A stretch of DNA of 64,000 nucleotides from Anaeromyxobacter paludicola (GTDB lineage Bacteria; Myxococcota; Myxococcia; Myxococcales; Anaeromyxobacteraceae), in the NCBI RefSeq assembly GCF_023169965.1, contig NZ_AP025592.1:3906001-3970000 (forward strand). Reading direction: 5' to 3'. Within the stretch, counting starts at the first letter, position 1. Each line of letters opens with the position of its first letter. Positions 18,425-27,513 of this stretch are shown piece after piece. Below the pieces are notes generated by a model. That model had not been told where the DNA came from, did not search any database, and saw nothing but the letters and a program-made list of their open reading frames with translations. The translations under genes and the position numbers were made by a program.

Positions 18425-19228
18425 CTAGTCCGCCGTCGCCCCGCGCGCCTCCGCCTCCTGGTGCCGGAGCTGCTCCTCCATCACCAGCTGGGCGATCGAC
18501 TTCTTGAGCTCGTTGAACTCGGGGCTCGCCGGGTCGCGGGGCCGCGGCAGCGCGATCGGCACGATCTGCTTCACCGTGCCGGGCCGGTAGGTCATCACCA
18601 CCACCCGGTCGGCGAGGTAGATCGACTCCTCGATGCCGTGGGTCACGAAGACCACCGTCTTGCGGAGCTCCGACCAGATCCGGAGCAGCTCGTCCTGCAG
18701 GTTGCGGCGGGTGAGGGCGTCGAGCGCGCCGAACGGCTCGTCCATCAGCAGCACCGGCGAGTCGATGGCGAGGGCGCGGGCGATGGCGACGCGCTGCCGC
18801 ATGCCGCCGGACAGGTCCTTGGGGTAGCGGTCGCGGAAGTCCTGCAGGGACAGCTTGGCGAGCCAGGCGTCCACGGTGCGGCGGATCTCGGCCCGCGGCG
18901 CGCCCTTGAGCTCGAGCCCGAAGGCGACGTTCTTCTCCACCGTCATCCAGGGGAAGAGCGCGTACTCCTGGAACACCATGGCCCGGTCCGGCCCGGGCGC
19001 GGTCACCGGGCGCCCGCCGGCCTCGAGCGTCCCCGCGGTGGGGGCGGTGAAGCCGGCGATGGCGTTGAGCAGGGTGGACTTCCCGCAGCCGGACGGGCCG
19101 AGGAGGCAGACGAACTCGCCCGCTCCGACGGTGAGGTCGATGCCGGCGAGCGCGGTCACCTCGCGCCCCCCGGTGCGGAAGACCTGCCGGACGCCGCGGG
19201 CCGCGATCATCGGGGCGCCGCCGGTCAT
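18425..19228 (-). CDS. ABC transporter ATP-binding protein, nitrate/sulfonate/taurine family
   Basis: This is the ATPase subunit of an importer on the cytoplasmic face of the inner membrane. It has 267 residues with Walker A GPSGCGKST at about 44-52, the Q-loop FQEYALFPWMTV, signature LSGGMRQR, Walker B VLLMDEPFGALD and the switch FVTHGIEESIYLADRV. These and the ~30-residue C-terminal tail fit the SsuB/TauB/NrtD group. The ATG overlaps the permease stop as ATGA. Substrate cannot be told from sequence; the neighbouring permease and binding protein belong to the same type. Confidence 0.93.
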   Translation of the reverse strand: MTGGAPMIAARGVRQVFRTGGREVTALAGIDLTVGAGEFVCLLGPSGCGKSTLLNAIAGFTAPTAGTLEAGGRPVTAPGPDRAMVFQEYALFPWMTVEKNVAFGLELKGAPRAEIRRTVDAWLAKLSLQDFRDRYPKDLSGGMRQRVAIARALAIDSPVLLMDEPFGALDALTRRNLQDELLRIWSELRKTVVFVTHGIEESIYLADRVVVMTYRPGTVKQIVPIALPRPRDPASPEFNELKKSIAQLVMEEQLRHQEAEARGATAD

Positions 19229-20052
19229 CGCCCCTGCTCCAGCCCGCGGTGCCAGCGCAGCAGCCGGCGGTTGAGGGCGTTCATGCCGAGGTCGATGCCG
19301 AGCCCGGCGAGGCCGATGGAGAACATGCCGGCGATGATCTTGTCCGACCAGAAGAACTCGCGCGCCTCCAGGATGCGGTAGCCGAGCCCGCTGTTCACCG
19401 CGATCATCTCGGCCACGATCACCACGATGAAGGCGACCCCGACCCCCACCCGCACGCCGGTGAGGATGTACGGGGTGGCGGCCGGCAGGATGACGCGCCG
19501 GAAGAGCACCTGCTGCCCGGCGCCGAGGTTGCGCGCCGCGCGGATGTAGATGGCGTCCACGCTCCGGACGCCGGCGATGGTGTTCATGAGCACCGGGAAG
19601 AACGCGCCGAGCGAGATGAGGAAGTAGGCCGGCGGGTCGCCGAGCCCGAACCAGAGGATCGAGAGCGGGATGAAGGCGATGGGCGGGATGGGGCGGAGGA
19701 TCTGCACCAGCGGATCGAAGAGCTGGTAGACCCAGTCCTTCGCCCCCATGAGCAGCCCGAGCGGCAGCGCCAGGCCGCCCCCGATGACGAAGCCGACGAG
19801 CACGCGCTTGAGGCTCCCGACCGCGTCGCCGGGGAGCTCGCCCGAGAAGAGCCAGGCGAGCCGCGAGCGGCCGCCGGCCGGGTCCCAGGGCTCGAGCGGC
19901 AGCAGGTAGGCCACCCAGCGGCGCGCCACCTGCGAGGGCGGCGGCAGGATCTGGGGCGAGACGCGGCCGCTGCGCGCGAGCCACTCCCAGAAGAGCAGCA
20001 CCGCGACCGGGATGAGGACCGCGCGCAGCAGCGGGACGAGGCGCGCGCGCAT
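19225..20052 (-). CDS. ABC transporter permease, nitrate/sulfonate/taurine family
   Basis: This 275-residue inner-membrane permease of the BPD transporter family has about six hydrophobic segments. The EAA loop is visible around AGVRSVDAIYIRAARNLGAG, and the preceding region has IPPIAFIPLSILWFGLG, typical of SsuC/TauC proteins. The N-terminal segment VLLFWEWLARSGRVSPQILP is also usual for this family. It starts three bases after the binding-protein stop and overlaps the ATPase gene, so the three form one operon. The substrate is unassigned. Confidence 0.92.
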   Translation of the reverse strand: MRARLVPLLRAVLIPVAVLLFWEWLARSGRVSPQILPPPSQVARRWVAYLLPLEPWDPAGGRSRLAWLFSGELPGDAVGSLKRVLVGFVIGGGLALPLGLLMGAKDWVYQLFDPLVQILRPIPPIAFIPLSILWFGLGDPPAYFLISLGAFFPVLMNTIAGVRSVDAIYIRAARNLGAGQQVLFRRVILPAATPYILTGVRVGVGVAFIVVIVAEMIAVNSGLGYRILEAREFFWSDKIIAGMFSIGLAGLGIDLGMNALNRRLLRWHRGLEQGR

Positions 20053-20055
20053 CGG

Positions 20056-21024
20056 CTACTTCACGCCCTGCTGCTTCTTCGCCTGCTCGAGCAGCTCGAG
20101 CTTCACCCAGGCCGACGCCGGGGGCGGGCTCTGCAGCTTGCCGACGCCGTACTTCTTCATGAGGTCGGTGGTGCGCTGCACGTGGTCGAGCGACAGGTCG
20201 TAGGTGAAGGCGGCGTTCTGCATCGCGTCCTTGTAGTCCTGCGAGCCGAGCTGCCCCTTGAAGAGGCTCTCGCGCACGTACTTCTCGGCGAGGGCGGGGT
20301 TGGCGAGGAAGGTGCGGGTCGCCTCGACGAAGCAGCTCATCACCCGCAGGGCGAGGTCGTGGTTGGCGTAGAGCTTCTCGGTCATGACCAGCACCCGCTC
20401 CGGCTCGCCGAGCGGCGTGTCGTAGGGCTTCACGATCTCGGTGCCGAACCCCTTGGCGATGGCCTGGGTGGACTGCGGCTCCGACTGCGACATGGCGTCG
20501 ATCTGCTTCGCCATCAGCGCCTGGTTCAGGTCGGCGTACTGGAGGTAGACGACGAGGACGTCGGCCTTGCCCGGCTGGTCGGACCAGGTGAGCTGGTGCT
20601 TCGCGAGCTCGGCGAAGAGCAGGATCTCCTGCGCGCCGCCGCGCGGGACGCCCACCTTGCGCCCCTTGAGGTCCTCGATGCGCTTCAGGCCCAGGTCGGC
20701 GCGGCCGACGATGCGCGCCCCGCCCCTGGCGAAGCCGGCCACCGCGAAGATGGGGGCGCCCGCCGCGCGGCCGGCCACCGCGGCGTCGGCGGCGCTCGCG
20801 GCGAGGTCCACCTCGCCGGCGAGGATGCCCGGGATGATGTCCACGCCCTTCGGGAAGATCCGCTCGCGGACGTCGAGGTCGTACTTCTTGCCGATCTCCT
20901 TCATGTAGGAGACCGCGCCGTAGTGGGCGAACTTGAGGTTGCCGAGCCGGACCACGTCGGCGGCCGGCGTGGGCCGGGCGGCGAGGAGGGCGGCGGCGGC
21001 GAGGAGCGCGGCGAAGGGCTTCAT
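20056..21024 (-). CDS. ABC transporter substrate-binding protein, SsuA/NMT1-like
   Basis: This 322-residue periplasmic protein has a signal peptide (residues 1 to about 22, a hydrophobic AALLAAAALLAA core ending in APA-like PTPAAD). The mature part is an SsuA/NMT1-type bilobal binding domain, with GVDIIPGILAGEVDLAASAADAA and GRKVGVPRGGAQEILLF typical of lobe one. I chose ATG 21024 because it places the signal peptide at the N-terminus; the frame is open further upstream but that part is not protein-like. It is the first gene of the importer operon. The ligand may be a sulfonate, nitrate-like ion or small organic compound. Confidence 0.88.
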   Translation of the reverse strand: MKPFAALLAAAALLAARPTPAADVVRLGNLKFAHYGAVSYMKEIGKKYDLDVRERIFPKGVDIIPGILAGEVDLAASAADAAVAGRAAGAPIFAVAGFARGGARIVGRADLGLKRIEDLKGRKVGVPRGGAQEILLFAELAKHQLTWSDQPGKADVLVVYLQYADLNQALMAKQIDAMSQSEPQSTQAIAKGFGTEIVKPYDTPLGEPERVLVMTEKLYANHDLALRVMSCFVEATRTFLANPALAEKYVRESLFKGQLGSQDYKDAMQNAAFTYDLSLDHVQRTTDLMKKYGVGKLQSPPPASAWVKLELLEQAKKQQGVK

Positions 21025-21100
21025 GCGGTTCCCTCTCGTCGAGGGGGCCCGCCCCGGGGAGGGGGACGGGCCACCTCTGGTGGGAGAGGCCCGGCGCCGC

Positions 21101-22459
21101 CTACGGGTCCACCTCAGGCAAACGCGCCAGCGCCTCCCGGATCTTCTCCTCGGAGTATTCATGATCCTCGAGGTTTCCGGAGAGATAAGCGTCGTACGCC
21201 CCCATATCGAGCTGTCCGTGGCCGGACAACCCGACGAGGATCACGCGCTCCCGCCCCTCGTCCTTGGCCCGGAGCGCCTCGTCCACCGCGGCGCGGATGG
21301 CGTGGGACGACTCGGGCGCGGGCACGATGGCCTCGCTGCGGGCGAAGAGCAGGGCGGCCTCGAAGCAGGCGTTCTGGACGTAGGCGCGGGCCTCGATCTC
21401 GCCGGCCGCGAAGAGCTGCGAGACGAGCGGCGACGCGCCGTGGTAGCGCAGCCCGCCGGCGTGGATCCCGGGCGGCATGAAGTCGTGCCCGAGGGTGTAC
21501 ATCTTCGCGATGGGGGCCATCTTCGCGGTGTCGCCGTAGTCGAAGGCGTAGACGCCCTTCGTCAGGCTGGGGCAGCTCGCCGGCTCGGCGGCGAGGCAGC
21601 GCACCCGCTTCCCCGCGGCGCGGTCGGCCAGGAACGGGAAGGCGAGCCCGGCGAAGTTGGAGCCGCCGCCGTGGCAGGCGATGACCACGTCCGGGTAGTC
21701 GCCGGCGAGCTTCAGCTGCGCCTTCGCCTCCTGGCCGATGACCGTCTGGTGCAGGCAGACGTGGTTGAGGACGCTGCCGAGCGCGTAGTGGGTGTCGGAG
21801 TGGGTGGCGGCGTCCTCCACCGCCTCGGAGATGGCGATTCCGAGCGAGCCCAGGTTGCCCGGATCGCGCTGGAGGATGGCGCGCCCGGCGGCGGTCTCGG
21901 GGGAGGGGGAGGGGATGACCTTGGCGCCGAAGAGCTGCATGAGGCTCTTGCGGTAGGGCTTCTGCGAGAAGCTCACCTTCACCATGTAGATGGTGCACTC
22001 GAGCCCGAACATGCTGCAGGCCATGGCGAGGGAGCTGCCCCACTGCCCGGCGCCGGTCTCGGTCGCGAGCCGCTTGATCCCGGCTTGCCGGTTGTAGAAG
22101 GCCTGCGGCACGGCGCTGTTCGGCTTGTGCGAGCCGGCCGGCGAGACCCCCTCGTACTTGTAGTAGATGCGGGCCGGCGTCCCGAGCGCCTGCTCCAGCC
22201 GCCGCGCCCGGAAGAGCGGCGTGGGGCGCCAGAGCCGGTAGATCTCGCGCACCTCGCGCGGGATCTCGATGAACCGCTCGCGCGACACCTCCTGCTCGAC
22301 GAGCGCGAGCGGGAAGAGCGGCAGGAGGTCGTCGGGGGTCACCGGCTTCAGCGTGCCCGGGTGGATCACCGGCGCGAGCGGGCCGGGCAGGTCGGGGATG
22401 ACGTTGTACCAGTGGGTCGGGATCTGGCTCTCGGGCAGCAGGTACTTCGTCGTCTCCAT
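21101..22459 (-). CDS. Tryptophan synthase beta-like protein TrpB2
   Basis: This PLP enzyme belongs to the TrpB2 branch, which makes tryptophan from indole and serine and often occurs without TrpA. It has 452 residues, longer than TrpB1. The PLP lysine lies in SHKPNSA, the phosphate-binding loop is HGGGSNFAG, and the N-terminal region [11 protein letters not shown]-like (seen as [13 protein letters not shown]) is a TrpB2 hallmark. [16 protein letters not shown] near the C-terminus is also typical. No trpA or other trp gene is nearby. The ATG at 22459 gives the normal N-terminus. It may salvage indole, which is inference. Confidence 0.92.
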   Translation of the reverse strand: METTKYLLPESQIPTHWYNVIPDLPGPLAPVIHPGTLKPVTPDDLLPLFPLALVEQEVSRERFIEIPREVREIYRLWRPTPLFRARRLEQALGTPARIYYKYEGVSPAGSHKPNSAVPQAFYNRQAGIKRLATETGAGQWGSSLAMACSMFGLECTIYMVKVSFSQKPYRKSLMQLFGAKVIPSPSPETAAGRAILQRDPGNLGSLGIAISEAVEDAATHSDTHYALGSVLNHVCLHQTVIGQEAKAQLKLAGDYPDVVIACHGGGSNFAGLAFPFLADRAAGKRVRCLAAEPASCPSLTKGVYAFDYGDTAKMAPIAKMYTLGHDFMPPGIHAGGLRYHGASPLVSQLFAAGEIEARAYVQNACFEAALLFARSEAIVPAPESSHAIRAAVDEALRAKDEGRERVILVGLSGHGQLDMGAYDAYLSGNLEDHEYSEEKIREALARLPEVDP

Positions 22460-22513
22460 TCCGCGCCTCCGCAGGGGGGAAGCGCACATTAGGTCAACCC
22501 TGGCCGCCTCCCG

Positions 22514-23980
22514 TCAAGCGCGCCGCCGGCGGGCCAGCAGCGCCACGCCCGCGAGGAGCCAGACCGGGCTCGCGCCCGGACGGCCCGGCAGCGTCGCGCA
22601 GCCCTGCGCGGCGGGGAGCGCGACCGTCGCGGGCGACTGCGTCGGCTCGGTGCCCGACGGGGCCGGCTCGGGCGTGGCGGTCGCGGTCGGGGCGGGGGTC
22701 GGCGTCGGCTCGGGCGTCGGCGCCGCGGTCGGGGCCGGCGTGGGGCTCGGCGCGGGCGTGGGCGTGGGGGTCGGCTCGGGCGTAGGAGTGGGAGTGGGCG
22801 TGGGGGTCGGAGTCGGCGCCGGCGCCGCGTTGGCCAGCGCGAAGGAGACGCCGCCCGAGATCCCCGCGCCCGAGGCGAAGGCGGTCACGTCGTAGCTGCC
22901 GGTGGCGGTGCCCGCGGTGGCGGTGGTGCGGGCGTCGCCGTTCGCGTCGGTCACCACCTCGCTCGCGCCCAGGCTGGCGGTCGGGTCGCCGGCGCGCACC
23001 CGGAAGCTCACGCGGGCGCCGGCCACCGGCGCGCCCGACGGATCCTGCACGTGCACCGAGAGGGGGGCGGGGAAGGCGGTGGACGGGCTCGCCTCCTGCC
23101 CGGAACCGCCGGTCACGGTGACCGAGAGCGGCTGCCAGAGGTAGACGCCGGGTAGGGCGGGCTCGAGGTTGGACGCCGCCGGATCCGGGGTGGCGTTGCG
23201 GGCCACGTCGGTCGTGTCGGCCCAGGCGATCTCGGCCTCCACCAGCGTCGGCGCGGTCCCGAAGGCGTCGTACGCCTCGTTCCCGGGCGCCGCGCCGTCG
23301 CTCCAGCCCGCCGCGGCGGGCACGGCCCCCGTCCACTGGAGCTGGCCGTAGCGGTACTCGACCGCCGCCGCGTCGCCGCCGGTGGCGTCGAGCGCGACGC
23401 GGTGCAGCCGGAGCTGGAAGGTGTTCCGGTCCGTGCCGTCGCTCCCGAACGCGGCCACCTGCCACCAGGTGAGCGTCACGACCGGATCGGCCGGGTCGGG
23501 GTCGGCCGCGACGTAGAGGTGGCCCCCGCGCCCGAGGTCCGCGTCGGCGTAGAACGCCGCCAGCATGGGGACCTTGGACAGCCCGAGGCCGCCCGGGACG
23601 CAGGCGTTCCCCCGGCGCCCGAAGGTGAGGAAGCCGTTGGTGGTGACCCACACGTCGCGGGGGTCGAGCCGGCGGCCGAAGAGCGCGACGCCGTCCGGGA
23701 AGACGGCGGAGAGGTCGACGCTCCAGGCGCCGTCGTCGAGGTCGCCGCCGTCGTCGGGCGGGCGGGCCGTGAGGTCGAGGGTCCCGACGTCGTCCGGACC
23801 GCCGAGGCCGGTCACCACCGCGTCGGCGCCGCCCTGGGCGGTGAGCGCCGCGGCGGCGCTCCCGAGGGGGCGCGGCGCGCTGGAGCGGCCCGAGCAGCCC
23901 GTCGTCAGGAGGGCCAGCGCCAGGAAGAACAGCAGCGCGGCGGTGACTCCACTCATCGTGATGCGCGTCGAAGGGGTCAT
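22514..23980 (-). CDS. Surface lipoprotein with NIDO-like and Ig-like domains, PT-rich stalk and MYXO-CTERM-like tag
   Basis: This 488-residue exported protein starts with a signal peptide ending in a lipobox-like LLTTGC (Cys29). A NIDO-like region ([14 protein letters not shown] ... [16 protein letters not shown] ... VTLTWWQVA) spans about 60-260. A Big_1-like Ig domain ([19 protein letters not shown] ... VVTDANGDA) lies at about 295-385. A ~65-residue stalk of PT/PE/PA dipeptides follows, then a C-terminal tag: a Cys, a hydrophobic helix [10 protein letters not shown] and RRRRA. This matches the MYXO-CTERM sorting-tag layout. Having both a lipobox and a tag is unusual. Expression probably depends on the sigma-54-like site at 24014-24029. 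The ATG at 23980 or 23956 could be the start. Confidence 0.75.
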   Translation of the reverse strand: MTPSTRITMSGVTAALLFFLALALLTTGCSGRSSAPRPLGSAAAALTAQGGADAVVTGLGGPDDVGTLDLTARPPDDGGDLDDGAWSVDLSAVFPDGVALFGRRLDPRDVWVTTNGFLTFGRRGNACVPGGLGLSKVPMLAAFYADADLGRGGHLYVAADPDPADPVVTLTWWQVAAFGSDGTDRNTFQLRLHRVALDATGGDAAAVEYRYGQLQWTGAVPAAAGWSDGAAPGNEAYDAFGTAPTLVEAEIAWADTTDVARNATPDPAASNLEPALPGVYLWQPLSVTVTGGSGQEASPSTAFPAPLSVHVQDPSGAPVAGARVSFRVRAGDPTASLGASEVVTDANGDARTTATAGTATGSYDVTAFASGAGISGGVSFALANAAPAPTPTPTPTPTPTPEPTPTPTPAPSPTPAPTAAPTPEPTPTPAPTATATPEPAPSGTEPTQSPATVALPAAQGCATLPGRPGASPVWLLAGVALLARRRRA

Positions 23981-24013
23981 TGGGGAGTCGCGGTGAGGGT
24001 CTCCCGCCCCAGT

Positions 24014-24029
24014 TGCATCGGCGGTGCCA
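24014..24029 (-). promoter_or_regulatory. Sigma-54 promoter of the surface lipoprotein gene
   Basis: The minus strand reads TGGCACCGCCGATGCA: a perfect -24 TGGCAC, then five bases and ATGCA for the -12 element, with GG and GC ten bases apart. This differs from the TGGCAC-N5-TTGCA consensus at one position. Transcription would begin near 24003, about 23 bases before the ATG. Confidence 0.65.
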
Positions 24030-24145
24030 CGCCGGGGGGCGCCCGGGGAGCCGGGAACCCCTCGGGAAAGAACCGCCCGGCGGGGTCGGCACGGCCGGGC
24101 GCGGCGGCACCCTGGGTGACGGGCGACCGCGGCGGCGAACGGCGG

Positions 24146-25714
24146 TCAGCGCAGGTTGCGCCCGATGTGCCCGGCCGCCCAGTGGGCGATCCCGAACACC
24201 GTCTCCTGGGGGTTCACTCCCAGCGAGGAGGGGAAGATCGACGCGTCGGCCACGAAGAGGTTGTCCACGTGGTGGTGCTTGAGCCGGGCGCTCACGACCG
24301 ACTTGTCGGGGTCCTTCCCCATGGCGCAGCCGCCCATCTGGTGGGCGGTGAAGAGCCCGACGCGCACCGGGCGCCAGGGGGCCGCGTCGAGCTTCGGCAG
24401 GTCGGCCTCGCGGCGGAGCTCCACCGGGTCCTCGTGGAGCGAATGGACCGACTCGGCCCCGGCGGCGAGCTGCACCCGGGCGAGCGCCTTGTTGGCCTCG
24501 CGGAGCGCCTCCCAGTGCTCCGGGCGGAGCCGGTAGTCGAGCCGCACCCGGCCGTCCTTGCGGAGCGAGACGGTGCCGCCCTCGTCGCCGGGGAGGAAGC
24601 CGTCGACCGTGAGCCCGATGAGGGCCGAGACGTGGCCGAGCCGGGCCATCACCTCCTGGTGCGCGGCCCCGAAGCCGCCCGCGGCGCTCGCCGCCAGCAT
24701 GGGGTGGACCGGGGCCGTCTCCATGAAGAAGCCGATCTTCCCCGGGCCGCGCTCGATGAACTGGTGCGAGGTGACCGACTGCGGCGCGCCGTAGAAGCCG
24801 TCGATGCGCTGCGGGTAGACGCCGATGCTGGCCACCACCGGGTGGAGGAAGGTCCGCTTGCCGACGCGCCCGTTGAAGTCGAGGCCGCTGCGCAGGAGCA
24901 GCGCGGGGCTGTTCACCGCGCTGCCGCAGAGGACCACCACCTTGGGCTTCACCAGCACCGAGTGGCCCTTGGGCCGGTCGGTGGCCGGATCGAGCACCTC
25001 CGCCCGCACCAGGTTGGCGCGCTTGCGGTGCAGCTCGATCCGCACCGCCCGCGTGTTGGCGTAGAGGTGGGCCCCCTTCTTCACGGCGTCGGGGACGTAG
25101 GTCACGTCCATCGAGCGCTTCGCGTCGATGGGGCAGCCGAGGCCGCAGTAGCCGAGGTTGGCGCAGGCGTCCACGTTGCGGCGGGTGAGGGCGCGCTGCC
25201 AGCCGAGCTTGCCGCAGCCGTCCCAGAGCACCCGGTTGTTCCCGTTCACCTGCGCGAGCGGCCACTCGCGGATGTTGAGCCGCTGCTCCACCGCGTCGAA
25301 GTGCGGCGCCAGCGTGGCCGGGTCGAGCCCCTCCACGCCGTGCGCGGCGCGCCAGTGCTCGAGCACCCGCTCCGGCGTGCGGAAGCTGGTGGTCCAGTTG
25401 ACGGTGGTGCCGCCGCCGACGCAGCGCCCCTGGAGCACGGTGATGGAGAGGTCGGCGGTGGCCCGCTGCCCCTTCTCCTGGTAGAGGCGCGGGTAGGCGG
25501 TGGCCTCCTGCATGTCGAAGTCGTTGCGGGTGTAGAGCCCGCCCTCCTCGAGCAGGACCACCCGCGCGCCCATCTCGGCGAGGCGGGCCGCCATCACCGC
25601 GCCGCCCGCGCCCGAGCCGATGACGCAGGCGTCGGCCCGCTCCTCGTAGTCGCGGGCGATGTCGGCGCCGGTGAGGACGCGGCCGGGGCCGTTGGCGCGC
25701 CAGGGCTCGGCCAT
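24146..25714 (-). CDS. GMC-family FAD oxidoreductase (sugar/alcohol dehydrogenase large subunit)
   Basis: This 522-residue flavoprotein of the GMC family resembles gluconate 2-dehydrogenase, sorbose dehydrogenase and cholesterol-oxidase-like enzymes. The FAD motif VIGSGAGGAVMAARL is at about 31-45, then GRCVGGGTTVNW (GMC signature 1), CGLGCPIDAKRSM, and the C-terminal HQMGGCAMG and NPQETVFGIAHW segments carrying the active-site region. It has no signal peptide. The ATG at 25714 overlaps the stop of a Tat-signal subunit gene (TGATG), so it is probably exported folded with that partner. The substrate is unknown. No cytochrome c subunit gene is adjacent. Confidence 0.88.
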   Translation of the reverse strand: MAEPWRANGPGRVLTGADIARDYEERADACVIGSGAGGAVMAARLAEMGARVVLLEEGGLYTRNDFDMQEATAYPRLYQEKGQRATADLSITVLQGRCVGGGTTVNWTTSFRTPERVLEHWRAAHGVEGLDPATLAPHFDAVEQRLNIREWPLAQVNGNNRVLWDGCGKLGWQRALTRRNVDACANLGYCGLGCPIDAKRSMDVTYVPDAVKKGAHLYANTRAVRIELHRKRANLVRAEVLDPATDRPKGHSVLVKPKVVVLCGSAVNSPALLLRSGLDFNGRVGKRTFLHPVVASIGVYPQRIDGFYGAPQSVTSHQFIERGPGKIGFFMETAPVHPMLAASAAGGFGAAHQEVMARLGHVSALIGLTVDGFLPGDEGGTVSLRKDGRVRLDYRLRPEHWEALREANKALARVQLAAGAESVHSLHEDPVELRREADLPKLDAAPWRPVRVGLFTAHQMGGCAMGKDPDKSVVSARLKHHHVDNLFVADASIFPSSLGVNPQETVFGIAHWAAGHIGRNLR

Positions 25715-26283
25715 CAGCGGCCTCCCGCGCGGATGGGCGGGCCGGGGTAGCCGACCGCCGGGTAGGTCTGGGGCGAGGCGTAGTAGGCGGCGTAGACCAG
25801 CTTCTTGAGCGCGCGGAACCCGGTGCGGCGCACCGCGAGCCGGCTCGTGGCCCAGTCGTGCAGCCGGCGGTCCTGCGCCTCGGGCGACGCGCCGGTGAAG
25901 GTGCCGGGGAGCCCGTCGAGGAAGGCGCCGGTGAGGGGGCTCTCGAAGAGCCCGATGAGCTGCCGGATCTCGCGCTGCACCGCCGGGTGCGCCATGGCGG
26001 CGATGGCGTCCACCTTCCCCGGCACGCCCACGTCGAGGGGCCGGGGGAACCCGCGGCGCGGCGGCACCAGCCGGTCGGCGATGGCCAGGATCACCGTCGC
26101 CTCGGCGTCGGTCAGCACCTGGAACGGCCCCTTCAGCGCCGGCTCGGGGTGGGTGCGGCGCGTCCCGAGCCACACCCCCCCGCCGGCGGCGAGGAGCGCC
26201 GCGCCGAGCAGCCCCTTCTTGATGAAGCTCCGCCGGCTCTCCAGCTCTCCCGGCATGAGGATGCGCGGCGCCTGACGACTCAT
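25714..26283 (-). CDS. Gluconate 2-dehydrogenase subunit 3-like protein with Tat signal
   Basis: This 189-residue protein carries a twin-arginine signal near residues 15-45: SRRSFIKKGLL followed by a hydrophobic ALLAAGGG stretch. The mature part, starting at LTDAEATVILAIADRLVPP, matches the gluconate 2-dehydrogenase gamma subunit family, small chaperone-like partners of GMC dehydrogenases. Translation is coupled to the downstream GMC gene by a one-base overlap. It likely carries the flavoprotein through the Tat system. The start at 26283 puts the Tat motif about 16 residues in, within the normal range. Confidence 0.87.
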   Translation of the reverse strand: MSRQAPRILMPGELESRRSFIKKGLLGAALLAAGGGVWLGTRRTHPEPALKGPFQVLTDAEATVILAIADRLVPPRRGFPRPLDVGVPGKVDAIAAMAHPAVQREIRQLIGLFESPLTGAFLDGLPGTFTGASPEAQDRRLHDWATSRLAVRRTGFRALKKLVYAAYYASPQTYPAVGYPGPPIRAGGR

Positions 26284-26442
26284 GGGTCGGAGAGCCTAAC
26301 GCAGGAACCGCCGGGTGTCGTGCTCCGGGCGGGCTTCGGCGTGCGCCGGCGGCGCACCTGCGCGCACCTCGCGGGCGCGGATCGATTCCTCGCCGCCTCC
26401 ATCGGAGGGAGTAGAGTGCCGGCGGGGGCTGGACGGGACGGA

Positions 26443-27204
26443 ATGGAACATCGCGAACAGCGTGCGCATCCCCGGGCTCCCCTGGTGCTCGCGGTCAGCT
26501 ACCCCGACGAGGAGGCGCGGGCGCACGACTACACCGAGAACCTCTCCGAGGGCGGCCTGTTCGTCCGCACCGAGCGCGAGTTCCAGGTGGGCGACCGCGT
26601 CACCCTGCAGCTCAGCTTCCCGCAGCTCCTCGACCCCCACGAGATCTCGGCCGAGGTGGTCCGCCTGCGCGGCGAGGGGCCCGACGCCCCGCCCGGCGTG
26701 GGCGTGCGCATCCCCGAGGACCGGCGCGAGGACCGGGACCGGCTGCGCGCGCTGGTCCGCGCCGCCGAGCGCATGCCGCGGGCCGACCGGACCTACCGGG
26801 TGATGCTGGTGGAGGACAACTCGCTCGTGGCGGCGATGTACACCTCGGCCCTGCGCCGGGCGACCGCCGAGGGGATGCCCGGGCTCGCGGTGGAGCTGGT
26901 CCAGGACGGCGGCGAGGCGCTCGCCCGGCTCGACCGGCTGCCGGGCGTGGACCTCATCGTCACCGACGTCTACATGCCCATCATGAGCGGGCTGGCCCTG
27001 CTCGAGCGGATCCAGCGCCACCCGCGGCTGGCGCGGATCCCGGTGGTGGTGATCAGCGCCGGCGGCGAGCCGGAGCGGGAGCGGGCCCTGTCGCTCGGCG
27101 CGGCCTTCTACCTGCAGAAGCCGGTGAAGTACCAGGACCTGGTGGTCACGGTGCGCGCGCTGCTCGCCCACCGCGAGCAGGGGCGCGCCGGCGGCCGCGA
27201 CTAG
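26443..27204 (+). CDS. PilZ domain - response regulator receiver fusion protein
   Basis: This 253-residue cytoplasmic protein has two domains. An N-terminal PilZ domain (about 1-115) carries RAHPR (RxxxR) and NLSEGG (the D/NxSxxG motif), the residues that bind cyclic di-GMP. A receiver domain (about 122-245) has the EDN acidic pocket after VMLV, phosphoacceptor Asp in VTDVYMP, the VVVISAGG region and the conserved Lys in LQKPVK. There is no output domain, so it may act through protein contacts in motility or polysaccharide control. The ATG at 26443 was chosen because it precedes the PilZ RxxxR by only a few residues. No kinase gene is adjacent. Confidence 0.85.
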   Translation: MEHREQRAHPRAPLVLAVSYPDEEARAHDYTENLSEGGLFVRTEREFQVGDRVTLQLSFPQLLDPHEISAEVVRLRGEGPDAPPGVGVRIPEDRREDRDRLRALVRAAERMPRADRTYRVMLVEDNSLVAAMYTSALRRATAEGMPGLAVELVQDGGEALARLDRLPGVDLIVTDVYMPIMSGLALLERIQRHPRLARIPVVVISAGGEPERERALSLGAAFYLQKPVKYQDLVVTVRALLAHREQGRAGGRD

Positions 27205-27300
27205 CGCGCGGGCGCGCGGCGGCGACCCGCCGTCGCCGTTGCCGGGCGGCCGCCTGCACGCTACGTTCACGCCCGGAACCTCGAAGCGGACGGAGGCGAG

Positions 27301-27513
27301 ATGGCCCAGGTGGCAGCCCACATCACCGGCACGGTGGCGCGCATCGAGAAGCAGCCGGGCGACGCCGTGAGCCCCGGCGACGCGCTCGTGATCCTCGAGT
27401 CGATGAAGATGGAGATGCCGGTCGAGGCCACCGCCGCCGGGCGGGTGAAGGAGGTCCGCTGCAAGGAGGGACAGCCGGTCAGCGAGGGCGACGTCCTCGT
27501 GGTGCTCGAGTAG
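27301..27513 (+). CDS. Stand-alone biotinyl (biotin/lipoyl attachment) domain protein
   Basis: This 70-residue protein is one complete biotinyl domain with the target lysine in ESMKMEMP near residue 37 and the family glycine turns (GDAVSPGDALVILE and EGQPVSEGDVLVVLE). The MKM form means biotin rather than lipoate. Such free domains act as carrier subunits of acyl-CoA carboxylases when the carboxylase and transferase are encoded apart. GGAGG lies eight bases before the ATG. Its TAG directly abuts the ATG of the enoyl-CoA hydratase-like gene, so the two are co-translated. No carboxylase subunit lies in the window. Confidence 0.9.
   Translation: MAQVAAHITGTVARIEKQPGDAVSPGDALVILESMKMEMPVEATAAGRVKEVRCKEGQPVSEGDVLVVLE

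Noticed and set aside
22690-22830. Short tandem repeat tract as a CRISPR-like or phase-variable repeat
   Set aside because: The bases encode the PT/PE/PA stalk of the lipoprotein with irregular units; there are no spacers or uniform repeats.
27205-27300. CGGCGAC-CCGCC-GTCGCCG hairpin after the PilZ-response regulator gene as a terminator
   Set aside because: The stem is only seven bases and no T-rich tail follows; such hairpins are frequent here by chance.
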